Shown one piece after another: positions 18,175 through 25,549 of a DNA stretch of 64,000 nucleotides (its first letter is position 1; the number at the start of each line of letters is the position of its first letter). The translations under genes were made by a program, and so were the position numbers. Below the pieces are notes generated by a model. It was given only the letters and a program-made list of their open reading frames with translations. It made no database searches and was not told the DNA's origin. This stretch comes from Clostridiales bacterium. GTDB taxonomy: Bacteria; Bacillota; Clostridia; Lachnospirales; Lachnospiraceae. The stretch covers positions 197,467 to 261,466 of the forward strand of contig JAHZHN010000003.1 in assembly GCA_019420275.1 (NCBI GenBank), read 5' to 3'.

Positions 18175-18262
18175 AAGATTGAAGAAACGAATAAAACAAT
18201 AAAAGGCAGACATAGGACATGATATAATACTTTTGAATGAATGACAGGAAAGAAGGAGAAGT

Positions 18263-19291
18263 ATGGAAGAGAAGATTATTTTTTGCAAAGGCGGCGGATG
18301 TACGGCGAAACTTGGGGCAGGCATTCTAAATAGGGTGCTGGAAAAGCTGCCGAAAGGTCCGAAAGATGAAAATCTTCTGATCGGTTATGACAGCAGAGAT
18401 GACGCAGCGGTATACAAGATATCAGCAGATACCGCTTTTGTTCAGACACTGGACTTTTTTCCTCCAATGGTGGATGATCCGTATACTTTTGGGCAAATTG
18501 CAGCGGCCAATGCGCTGAGTGATATTTATGCCATGGGCGGGGAAGTCAAAACGGCTTTAAATATTGTATGTTTTCCGGAAACCATGGATTTAAATATTCT
18601 TGGGGAAATTATGCGGGGAGGATCAGAAAAGGTGATAGAAGCCGGCGGAACCCTAGCCGGAGGACATTCTATTCAGGATTCGGATGTAAAGTATGGCTTG
18701 TCTGTGACGGGTCTTGTTCATCCAAATAGGATTTATTCCAATAATGGCGGATATCCGGGCGATGTGCTGATTTTGACCAAAAAGCTCGGAGTTGGCATCG
18801 TCTGTACCGCAAATCGGGTGAACGAGGCAAAAGAAGAACATGTAAATGAGGCGGTTCGGTCTATGACTCAGCTAAATAAATATGCATCTGAAATCTGCAG
18901 GAAATATGAAATCCATGCCTGCACAGATGTCACCGGTTTTAGTTTCCTTGGGCATCTTCATGAAATGCTGGACGGACGTCTGTCCGCAGAGATCATGGCA
19001 AAGCAGGTGCCGGTGATTTCCGGTGCGCATGATTATGCCAATGAATTCCTGCTGACCGCAGCAGGACAGCGCAACCGAAATCATGTTGGAAAGTATGTAG
19101 AGTTTGATCATGTATCATTTGCCATGGAAGAAGTGCTGTTTGATCCTCAGACATCAGGAGGACTTCTGATTGCTGCAGCGCCGGGTCAGGCGAAAGATCT
19201 GTTGGAGGAATTGGAAGAGAAAGGGCTTCCGGCAGCAGCCGTTGGATCATTGAAAGAAAAAGAAGAAAAAGAAATTTATGTCCGCGGATAG
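18263..19291 (+). CDS. selD: Selenide, water dikinase (selenophosphate synthetase)
   Basis: 342 residues. SelD makes selenophosphate from selenide and ATP, the selenium donor for selenocysteine, 2-selenouridine and selenium-dependent Mo hydroxylases. The active-site segment KGGGCTAKLGAG carries Cys (codon TGT, not UGA) three residues before the essential Lys. The ATP-binding AIRS-type motifs YDSRDDAAVYKI, MVDDPYTFGQIAAANALSD and ALNIVCFP follow, then the C-terminal LFDPQTSGGLLIA. GAAGGAG precedes the ATG. It heads selD-yedF-DUF3343. No selA or selB is in the window. Confidence 0.93.
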   Translation: MEEKIIFCKGGGCTAKLGAGILNRVLEKLPKGPKDENLLIGYDSRDDAAVYKISADTAFVQTLDFFPPMVDDPYTFGQIAAANALSDIYAMGGEVKTALNIVCFPETMDLNILGEIMRGGSEKVIEAGGTLAGGHSIQDSDVKYGLSVTGLVHPNRIYSNNGGYPGDVLILTKKLGVGIVCTANRVNEAKEEHVNEAVRSMTQLNKYASEICRKYEIHACTDVTGFSFLGHLHEMLDGRLSAEIMAKQVPVISGAHDYANEFLLTAAGQRNRNHVGKYVEFDHVSFAMEEVLFDPQTSGGLLIAAAPGQAKDLLEELEEKGLPAAAVGSLKEKEEKEIYVRG

Positions 19292-19309
19292 CGGCAGAAA
19301 GGAAATGTT

Positions 19310-19933
19310 ATGATAAAGGTAAATGCCATTGGGGATGCATGTCCAATCCCTGTAGTAAAAACGAAAAATGCCATCAAGGAGTTAAATGGTTCTGGAGAAG
19401 TGGAGGTTTTGGTAGACAATGAGATCGCGGTTCAGAATCTCACCAAAATGGCCAATCAGAAAGGATATCAGATTCAATCTGAAAAGTTGGAAGAACATAA
19501 ATATCAAGTCATTATGACGGTAGGAAAAGATGCGGCAGATATAGAAAAATCAGAAGAACTTATGGAAGAAAGCACCATATGTGTCCCGGACAGCCGCGGC
19601 CGTAAAATTGTTGTAATTTCTTCTGGCAAAATGGGAGAAGGAAACGATGAACTTGGAGAAGTTTTGATGAAAGGCTTTATCTACGCGCTGACTCAGCAGG
19701 ATGAACTGCCGGAAACTATCTTATTTTATAATGGAGGAGCGCCTTTTACATGTGAGGGATCTCCGGCTTTAGAAGATCTGAAACAGCTGGAAGCCCAAGG
19801 GGTGGAAATCCTGACCTGCGGAACTTGTCTGAATTATTATGGGCTGTCAGAGAAATTAAAGATCGGTGATGTGACGAATATGTATGTGATTGCTGAAAAG
19901 ATGATGCAGGCAGATTCCATTATTAGGCCATGA
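19310..19933 (+). CDS. yedF: Selenium metabolism protein YedF
   Basis: 207 residues in two parts. Residues 1-75 are TusA-like, with the sulfur/selenium-carrier motif GDACPIPVVKTKNAI. Residues about 95-207 are DsrE-like, with a Cys pair in LTCGTCLNYYG. YedF proteins co-occur with SelD, and are thought to carry or deliver reduced selenium; the biochemistry is not settled. It starts 18 bp after selD, and AAAGGAAA precedes the ATG. It is followed closely by a DUF3343 protein, another small putative chalcogen carrier. Confidence 0.88.
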   Translation: MIKVNAIGDACPIPVVKTKNAIKELNGSGEVEVLVDNEIAVQNLTKMANQKGYQIQSEKLEEHKYQVIMTVGKDAADIEKSEELMEESTICVPDSRGRKIVVISSGKMGEGNDELGEVLMKGFIYALTQQDELPETILFYNGGAPFTCEGSPALEDLKQLEAQGVEILTCGTCLNYYGLSEKLKIGDVTNMYVIAEKMMQADSIIRP

Positions 19934-19945
19934 GAAAGGAAAAAC

Positions 19946-20182
19946 ATGAGAAAAAAGAAGGAACAGCTGATCATTACATTTTCCACTACAACCGAGGCCA
20001 TGGGAATGGAAAAATTTTGTGAGGAGCAGAATCTTCCAGGAAGAATTATCCCCCTTCCATCAGAGATTTCTGCTGGATGCGGCCTTGCATGGAAAACTGA
20101 TCCGGATCAGAAATCGTTTTTTTTAGAAAAATTGCGACAGGCAGAAATCGATTGGGATTCTATGATAGTTTTAAAGATTTAA
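19946..20182 (+). CDS. DUF3343 protein, putative Se/S carrier
   Basis: 78 residues. It begins with a DUF3343-like pattern: LIITFSTTTEAMGMEKFC, then LPGRIIPLPSEISAGCGLAW. The Cys in SAGCGLAW and the one at the end of the first helix are the likely functional thiols. Members commonly lie beside selD and yedF, and are annotated as putative Se/S carrier-like proteins; the role is inferred from that context. It is 12 bp downstream of yedF and is followed by a strong terminator. Confidence 0.82.
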   Translation: MRKKKEQLIITFSTTTEAMGMEKFCEEQNLPGRIIPLPSEISAGCGLAWKTDPDQKSFFLEKLRQAEIDWDSMIVLKI

Positions 20183-20228
20183 AGTCGGATTCACAGGGCG
20201 TTTTTCAAAATTAGGAAATGTGCGTCGG

Positions 20229-20266
20229 ATATCTCCAGCTTTTACGAAAGCTGGAGATATTTTTTT
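20229..20266 (+). terminator. Rho-independent terminator of the sel operon
   Basis: A perfect 14-bp stem (20229-20242 with 20247-20260), a 4-nt loop TACG, and six T form a very strong terminator between the selenium genes and spo0A. Its T tract runs straight into a candidate 0A box. Confidence 0.92.
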
Positions 20267-20271
20267 CGACA
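20265..20271 (-). promoter_or_regulatory. Perfect 0A box upstream of spo0A
   Basis: TTCGACA on the plus strand is TGTCGAA on the minus strand, the Spo0A box consensus. A second site with one mismatch (TTCGATA, 20356-20362) lies inside the spacer of the promoter at 20344-20373. Together they suggest autoregulation by phosphorylated Spo0A. Confidence 0.6.
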
Positions 20272-20343
20272 TTTTTCAAGGATTTTACGTAAAATAATGT
20301 TGATTTTAATGTATTATGAAGAAAAATTGCGATTGATAACGGC

Positions 20344-20373
20344 TTGTATATAAACTTCGATAAAATATATAAT
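20344..20373 (+). promoter_or_regulatory. Sigma-A-like promoter for spo0A
   Basis: TTGTAT (20344-20349) and TATAAT (20368-20373) are 18 bp apart, ending 36 bp before the spo0A ATG. A near-consensus 0A box overlaps the spacer. I found no convincing sigma-H promoter. Confidence 0.55.
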
Positions 20374-20409
20374 ATTCTTGTAAATAAAAACAGAATTGGA
20401 GGACTGAAT

Positions 20410-21207
20410 ATGAGCAAGATTAATGTGGCGATTGCGGATGATAACCAGAGGATCGTTGAGATGATGACCCAGCTGCTCGAACAGGAAGATGATATTGAAG
20501 TTGTGGCAAGTGCGGACAATGGCGAAGCTGCTGTGGAAGTTATCAAAGAAAATCACCCGGATGTCGTGCTTTTAGATATCATTATGCCAAAACTGGATGG
20601 GATTGGCGTGCTGGAACGTCTGAAAGAAGAGGACATGGAAAAGAAACCGGCGGTTATTATGCTGTCCGCCATGGGGCAGGAGAATGTATGTGAGGAGGCA
20701 ATCGAGCTTGGAGCATCTTATTTCATTTTAAAGCCGTTTGACTCCAATACGGTCATCAGGAAAATCAAGCAGGTAAATGCAGGAAGTGAATCTGTAAAAC
20801 CATTTGTTGCATGGAAAGATCCATCTGGTAAAATTACAAAAAATCAGCTGGAAATTATTGTGACGAATATGATTCATGAGATTGGAGTGCCTGCTCATAT
20901 TAAGGGATATCAATATTTGAGAGATTCTATTATGATGGCCGTGTATGATATGGACATTTTAAATTCCATTACAAAACAGCTGTACCCGGCAATTGCGGAA
21001 AAATTTCATACCACGTCCAGCCGTGTGGAGCGAGCAATTCGTCATGCCATTGAAGTAGCATGGGGAAGAGGAAAGATGGATACCATAGATGCCCTGTTTG
21101 GCTATACGGTACATGCCGGCAAAGGCAAGCCGACAAATTCAGAGTTTATTGCCTTGATTGCAGACAAGATAAGGCTGGAGTACGGGTATGATATGATACA
21201 ATCATAA
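20410..21207 (+). CDS. spo0A: Sporulation master response regulator Spo0A
   Basis: 265 residues. The receiver has the acidic pair in VAIADDNQ (D10, D11), the phosphoacceptor D56 in VLLDIIMPKLDG, Ser in MLSAMGQ and Lys in FILKPFD. The C-terminal Spo0A DNA-binding domain contains HIKGYQYLRDSI, SSRVERAIRHAIEVAWGRG and GKGKPTNSEFIALIADK. When phosphorylated it switches the cell into sporulation by binding 0A boxes. GGAGG precedes the ATG at 20410; an upstream in-frame start at 20344 lies within the promoter and is rejected. The usual neighbour spoIVB is absent; a terminator and the sel operon precede it, and a second copy follows. Confidence 0.95.
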   Translation: MSKINVAIADDNQRIVEMMTQLLEQEDDIEVVASADNGEAAVEVIKENHPDVVLLDIIMPKLDGIGVLERLKEEDMEKKPAVIMLSAMGQENVCEEAIELGASYFILKPFDSNTVIRKIKQVNAGSESVKPFVAWKDPSGKITKNQLEIIVTNMIHEIGVPAHIKGYQYLRDSIMMAVYDMDILNSITKQLYPAIAEKFHTTSSRVERAIRHAIEVAWGRGKMDTIDALFGYTVHAGKGKPTNSEFIALIADKIRLEYGYDMIQS

Positions 21208-21268
21208 GAAAAAGATACTTCAGATAGAGTGGCTAGGTAAAGATTATGCATGAGGAGGATAAGGAAAT

Positions 21269-22078
21269 ATGAACAAGAAACTAAAAGTATTGATTGCGGA
21301 TGCGAATCAGACAGAATCGGAAAAACTGGCAGAAACGCTTGCAGATAAACTCGAAATTGTGTCAGTCGTAAATGATGGCGTGAGAGCAGTAGAAGATATT
21401 ATCAAACATCATCCAGATGTTGTTGTTATTGATACGATGCTGCCTATGATTGATGGACTTGGAGTCATTGAAAAGTGCAGAGAAAAGTTAAGTGACAAAG
21501 ATATGCCCTCCTTTATCGTTACAACTTTTATAGGAACGCAGAAACTGATTGAATGTATCAATCATATGGAAGTTGATTACTGTATTATGAAGCCATTTCA
21601 GCCGGATATCCTGCTTCACAGGATCGAACAGATTACAAGGATGAAATACATGAATCAGCAGATTCAGTATCAGCATAGAAGAGAGATCAAAGACAGCAGA
21701 AATTTTGATACTGCGAAGTATGATATCAGACAGGATGTGACAAAGATCATAAGAGATCTTGGTATACCGGCTCACATAAAGGGATACCAGTACATAAGAG
21801 AAGGGATTATCATGGCAATTGAAGATGTAAACATGATGAATTATATTACAAAGCTGCTGTATCCTACGATTGCAAAGAAATATAAGACCACATCCAGCAG
21901 TGTGGAACGAGCCATAAGGCACGCCATTGAGGTGGCATGGAACAGAGGAAAAGTGGAACTGCTGGAAGAAATGTTTGGGTACACGATCAGCGCCGGCAAA
22001 GGCAAACCGACAAATTCAGAATTTATTGCGCTGATTGCTGATAAAATGAGATTAGATTACCGCATGAATGCTTCATGA
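21269..22078 (+). CDS. Second Spo0A-type response regulator, altered receiver
   Basis: 269 residues. It aligns with Spo0A over its whole length, 61 bp downstream of it. The DNA-binding half is highly similar (HIKGYQYIREGI, SSSVERAIRHAIEVAWNRG, GKGKPTNSEFIALIADK), but the first Arg of the SRVERAIRH helix is Ser. The receiver keeps the phosphoacceptor (D55 in VVIDTMLPMIDG) and the Lys in CIMKPF. One residue of the acidic pair is lost (ADAN instead of ADDN), and LSA becomes TTF. The interdomain linker is also longer. It may be a modulator, antagonist, or a regulator answering another kinase. GAGGAGGA precedes the ATG. Confidence 0.88.
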   Translation: MNKKLKVLIADANQTESEKLAETLADKLEIVSVVNDGVRAVEDIIKHHPDVVVIDTMLPMIDGLGVIEKCREKLSDKDMPSFIVTTFIGTQKLIECINHMEVDYCIMKPFQPDILLHRIEQITRMKYMNQQIQYQHRREIKDSRNFDTAKYDIRQDVTKIIRDLGIPAHIKGYQYIREGIIMAIEDVNMMNYITKLLYPTIAKKYKTTSSSVERAIRHAIEVAWNRGKVELLEEMFGYTISAGKGKPTNSEFIALIADKMRLDYRMNAS

Positions 22079-22084
22079 TAAATC

Positions 22085-22118
22085 AAAGAGATTCACGCCG
22101 CGGCGTGAATCTCTTTTT
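22085..22118. terminator. Bidirectional terminator, perfect 32-bp palindrome
   Basis: Arms of 16 nt (22085-22100 and 22101-22116) are perfect reverse complements centred on GCCGCGGC, followed by a T run on the plus strand. It sits between the convergent second spo0A gene and rqcH and can serve both. Confidence 0.9.
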
Positions 22119-22121
22119 ATG

Positions 22122-23870
22122 TTATTTTTCTTTAATTTCCTGAATGCCTGAAATATCCGGCACACACATCATAGAGTAATTGGTATGATAGATGACAAAT
22201 CCTGGTTTGGCTTTTGGCGGCTTTTTCAGTTCTTTTCGCTGGATATAGTCAATTTCTACTTTAGGAGCCTGTCTTCCCTGGGAATAATAAGCAGCAAGTC
22301 TGCCAGCTTCTTCAAAGGTTGCATCCGGAAGAGTTTCTGCCTGCTCTTTTCGGACGATGACATGAGAACCAGGCATTTGTTTTGCGTGAAACCACCAGTC
22401 GCCTCCATTGGCGAATTTGAAAGTTAGTTCGTCGTTCTGGTAATTATTTTTTCCTACGTACATATGGAACCCATCAGAAGAAATAAAATGAAGCGGCTTT
22501 GATTTCTTTGGCTTTTTAGCGCCTTTCTGCCTGCGGCTTTTAATATAGCCGTAATCTATCAATTCTTCCTTGATCAGATTAAGATCTTTTTCATCTTCTG
22601 ACAATGCAAGAGAAGTAGAAATAGATTCCAGGTGATCCAGATCGGACTTTGTTTCTATGACAAGTTTGGAAAGTGCTTCGTAGGTTCGTTTCAGCTTATT
22701 ATAACGGGCAAAATATTTCTGAGAATTTTCCAGCGGTGTTTTGTTTGGATCCAAAGGGATGGTAATTTCCTGATTAGTATAATAATTCATACAGGTCAGG
22801 GATTTGGCATTGGGTTCCATCTGATAGCCATATGCCTGAAGCAGTTCACCATATACTTTGAACTTTTCTCTTTTTTTCGTATCTTTTAGCTGTTTTTGCT
22901 GGAGATCGTATTTTTTGCTTGTTCTCTCCTGAGCTGTCTGGATGATTTTTCTTAAATCAGAAGATTTTTGTTTCATTCGTGTATATTTTTCCTTCTCAGA
23001 AAAATATTCAACCAAAACATCAAAGATGGATTCAAAAACTTTTTCCTGAGCGTCAGAATAAGAAGTCAGGGCAATACAGGAAAATTCTTTTGGTTCTTCA
23101 TTGTAATACACAATGTTAGGATAATAATTCTCATCCTCAACAGCAGTTTTCAGTTTCAAAAGCTGTCCATAAAGACCGCCGGCGCCTTCTTCTGTCAGAG
23201 AATCCGTGGAATCGCTGCCGTCTAGTCCTGCACGGTAGCAGATTTCGTTGGCAATCAGCGGGCTCATGCCAGTGATGGAAGTATAAAGGGATTTCGTAAG
23301 AGTAAGCGGTTTTTTAATGATTTCATTGGTAAAAAGTTCAGGAGTCAGTGCAAAAATAGAATGTTTCCCTTTGGATGGCGGTGCGCAGTAGCGGCGGCCA
23401 GGAAGGACTTCACGGACAGAACTTATGTTAGCTGAAATATGTTTAATGCTGTCTAAGATCATACCTTCAGAATCCGTAAAGATGATATTGCTGTGTTTTC
23501 CCATCAGTTCTATAATAAGATGTTTTTGACAGACATCGCCTAATTCGTCTAGATGTTCGATTGTAATGTCAATGATTCGTTCAAAATCCGGCTGACAGAT
23601 GGAAACGATCCGTCCGTTGCTTAAATGTTTCCGCAGCAGCATGCAGAAATTTGGTGCCTGCATAGGATTGGCTTTGGTTTCTGTTGTCAGATAGATCAAC
23701 GGAAGCGATGCGCTTGCAGAGATATGCAGGCGCATTGTGTTCCTGTCTTTTTTGATGACAAGAGTGATTTCATCGGTTTCCGGCTGATAGATTTTATAAA
23801 TCCTGCCGCCGATAATCTTATATTTTAATTCGGTTACAATATTTGAAATGACAAATCCGTCAAATGCCAT
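22122..23870 (-). CDS. rqcH: NFACT-family ribosome quality-control factor RqcH
   Basis: 582 residues. RqcH (Rqc2/NEMF homologue) binds stalled 50S-peptidyl-tRNA complexes and directs C-terminal alanine tailing. The NFACT-N start MAFDGFVISNIVTELKYKII is typical. A coiled-coil region spans about 290-420, and the NFACT-R domain follows with SSDGFHMYVGKNNYQND, GDWWFHAKQMPGSHVI and a C-terminal CVPDISG. At the position of the Asp-Arg pair needed for tailing it has Glu97-Arg98 (FERI), a conservative change. An AGGAGGC site precedes the start. It lies 22 bp after the CNNM transporter gene and is probably co-transcribed with it. Older annotation calls such proteins fibronectin-binding. Confidence 0.9.
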   Translation of the reverse strand: MAFDGFVISNIVTELKYKIIGGRIYKIYQPETDEITLVIKKDRNTMRLHISASASLPLIYLTTETKANPMQAPNFCMLLRKHLSNGRIVSICQPDFERIIDITIEHLDELGDVCQKHLIIELMGKHSNIIFTDSEGMILDSIKHISANISSVREVLPGRRYCAPPSKGKHSIFALTPELFTNEIIKKPLTLTKSLYTSITGMSPLIANEICYRAGLDGSDSTDSLTEEGAGGLYGQLLKLKTAVEDENYYPNIVYYNEEPKEFSCIALTSYSDAQEKVFESIFDVLVEYFSEKEKYTRMKQKSSDLRKIIQTAQERTSKKYDLQQKQLKDTKKREKFKVYGELLQAYGYQMEPNAKSLTCMNYYTNQEITIPLDPNKTPLENSQKYFARYNKLKRTYEALSKLVIETKSDLDHLESISTSLALSEDEKDLNLIKEELIDYGYIKSRRQKGAKKPKKSKPLHFISSDGFHMYVGKNNYQNDELTFKFANGGDWWFHAKQMPGSHVIVRKEQAETLPDATFEEAGRLAAYYSQGRQAPKVEIDYIQRKELKKPPKAKPGFVIYHTNYSMMCVPDISGIQEIKEK

Positions 23871-23892
23871 AGTATCTGCCTCCTGTAAGGAA

Positions 23893-25215
23893 TCAGGAGT
23901 CTTCTTCCTCCTGATATATGATAGGGTTTTTTGTTACGGTTGTATCACGGATAATATGATTTTCTACTTTGTGTACATGGATGTCCAGATTTTTGTAAGC
24001 ACATTGAAATTGCTCCCCGTCTCTAGGAATCATTTCAATGATACTGCAGATAAATCCATTAAAGGTATCGTACATATCCGTTGGAAGTTCTACCTGAACA
24101 GTCTCTTGGACATCATCCAGTTCGGCATCACCGGAGATATTCCAGCAGTTTTCTGAAACCGGCTGAATTTTTTCTTTTGGTGTAGCTTCGTTGGCGTCGT
24201 ACATATCACCAACCAATTCTTCAATCAGATCCTGTACGGTGATAATTCCTGACATTCCGCCGTGTTCATCCAGGAGAACTGCGAAATATGTGCGTTTGCT
24301 TTTCATGTTCTGGAACAGAATGTCCGCCTTCATATCTTCCGGGATAAAGTAAACCGGATGAATGGCCTGTTTTCTTAAAGTATCTTTTGTGCGGACTTCC
24401 ATGCGGAAATAGTCTCGGGTATCCAGGATACCGACAATCTGATCTTTGCTGTCTTTAAAGATAGGATAGTAGGTATGACGGGTAGACTGAATGATCTTAT
24501 CCCAATCTTCCAGATTCTCATCCACATCCAGAGCAGCTACTTCCAAACGATGGGTGCAGATCTGCTGAGCAGGGATATCGTCAAATTCAAATACATTTTG
24601 GATCATTTCGTTTTCATACGATTCCAGGATTCCCTGCTGGTTTCCTTCCATCAGCATCATTCGAATTTCTTCTTCCGTCAAAGTGTCTCCATTATCATTC
24701 GGGTTAATGCCCAGCAGACGTAAAAGCCCGTTGGTAGAAACAGTCAAAAGGGCAACCAGAGGGAAAAAGAATTTAGAAACTCCATAAAGAAGACCGGATA
24801 AAGCCAAAGCCAGAGAATCGGCTTTCTTCATGGCGATTCGTTTTGGAACAAGTTCTCCAAAGACAATATTAAAATAAGATAAAATGATCGTAATCAGGAT
24901 CATGGAAACAGAACGCAAAACACTTTCAGAAACCGGAATTCCTGTTTTCATCAAAAGATTTGCCAATGGACCGGAGAAGTTATCTGCAGCAAAAGCACTG
25001 TTTAAGAATCCAGATAATGTAATAGCAACCTGAATGGTGGCAAGGAACCTGGAGGGCTGATCCGTCAGACGGGAAAGTTTCATGGCTCGTTTGTCCCCAT
25101 CTTCGGTCATTTTTTTTAACTTTGAGTTATTCATAGAAATAACGGCGATTTCCGCGCTGGCGAAGATCGCATTTAGAAAAATCAAAATAATAAGTAAAAT
25201 TGCTGATTGTATCAT
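23893..25215 (-). CDS. CNNM/HlyC-CorC family transporter
   Basis: 440 residues. A DUF21 membrane domain with about four helices (ILLIILIFLNAIFASAEIAV start, NIVFGELVPKRIAMKKADS) is followed by a CBS pair (about 200-320, with TRHTYYPIFKDSKDQIVGIL) and a CorC/HlyC domain (about 340-425). Members such as MpfA export or help exclude Mg2+, and the family was once called hemolysin. The frame is open back to 25302, but the ATG at 25215 has a GAAAGGAT site and gives the normal N-terminus; the upstream part is a leader RNA with a terminator hairpin. rqcH follows in the same direction. Confidence 0.87.
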   Translation of the reverse strand: MIQSAILLIILIFLNAIFASAEIAVISMNNSKLKKMTEDGDKRAMKLSRLTDQPSRFLATIQVAITLSGFLNSAFAADNFSGPLANLLMKTGIPVSESVLRSVSMILITIILSYFNIVFGELVPKRIAMKKADSLALALSGLLYGVSKFFFPLVALLTVSTNGLLRLLGINPNDNGDTLTEEEIRMMLMEGNQQGILESYENEMIQNVFEFDDIPAQQICTHRLEVAALDVDENLEDWDKIIQSTRHTYYPIFKDSKDQIVGILDTRDYFRMEVRTKDTLRKQAIHPVYFIPEDMKADILFQNMKSKRTYFAVLLDEHGGMSGIITVQDLIEELVGDMYDANEATPKEKIQPVSENCWNISGDAELDDVQETVQVELPTDMYDTFNGFICSIIEMIPRDGEQFQCAYKNLDIHVHKVENHIIRDTTVTKNPIIYQEEEDS

Positions 25216-25437
25216 AAATTTATGTATCCTTTCAAAATGAGAAAAATTTCGATAAACTAATTTAAATAGCAACACAAAAAGGCATGACTCATGTTTTTCC
25301 AAACAAAGCCATACCGCAGTCTATCTTCTGAATCTGGAATGAAGCTTAAAACGTTTAAATGGAATATAAGCTTTCGTCGAGGCATCCTCCACTTTGGTCT
25401 GCACATCCTTTCAAGTAATTTATTATCATTTTAGTCA
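25216..25437 (-). ncRNA. Long structured leader, candidate riboswitch for the CNNM gene
   Basis: This is the only gene-free stretch over 300 bp (25216-25549). On the minus strand, a promoter-like TTGACT-N17-TATTTT (plus 25444-25472) predicts a ~220-nt leader. A strong terminator hairpin (25276-25315) lies 60 nt before the start codon. Immediately before the hairpin, CUGCG can pair with UGCAG about 105 nt upstream to close an aptamer-like domain that contains GGAGGAUGCCUC. I could not match it to the M-box, ydaO, ykoY, T-box or other leaders I know. Regulation by transcription attenuation is inferred. Confidence 0.5.
25276..25315 (-). terminator. Terminator/attenuator hairpin in the CNNM leader
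   Basis: On the minus strand GGUAUGGCU pairs with AGUCAUGCC (9 bp, two G-U pairs), with an inner GUUU/AAAC pairing, followed by UUUUUGUG. It lies inside the predicted leader, between promoter and start codon, so it would block the CNNM-rqcH transcript unless melted. Confidence 0.7.
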
Positions 25438-25443
25438 TTTATA

Positions 25444-25472
25444 AAAATAGCACAGTTGAAATTAAAAGTCAA
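25444..25472 (-). promoter_or_regulatory. Candidate promoter for CNNM-rqcH
   Basis: Minus strand TTGACT (plus 25467-25472) and TATTTT (25444-25449) with a 17-bp spacer. The -35 is good and the -10 weak. On the plus strand a separate weak TTGCCA-N17-TAGGAT (25485-25513) may serve the divergent aminopeptidase gene. Confidence 0.45.
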
Positions 25473-25549
25473 TTATCAGTGCAGTTGCCATTTTTCTTTT
25501 TATGTAGTAGGATTGCAATAGTAATAATGAAAAGGAAGTGTATAAGATT

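Noticed and set aside
18263..19291. Selenocysteine in SelD
   Set aside because: The active-site codon is TGT (Cys), and no in-frame TGA occurs in the gene.
25216..25302. Extended N-terminus for the CNNM protein
   Set aside because: The extension lies in the leader and its terminator hairpin, lacks a ribosome site, and adds residues not seen in the family.
25276..25437. M-box (Mg2+) or yybP-ykoY riboswitch
   Set aside because: Conserved core sequences of those families as I remember them are not present.
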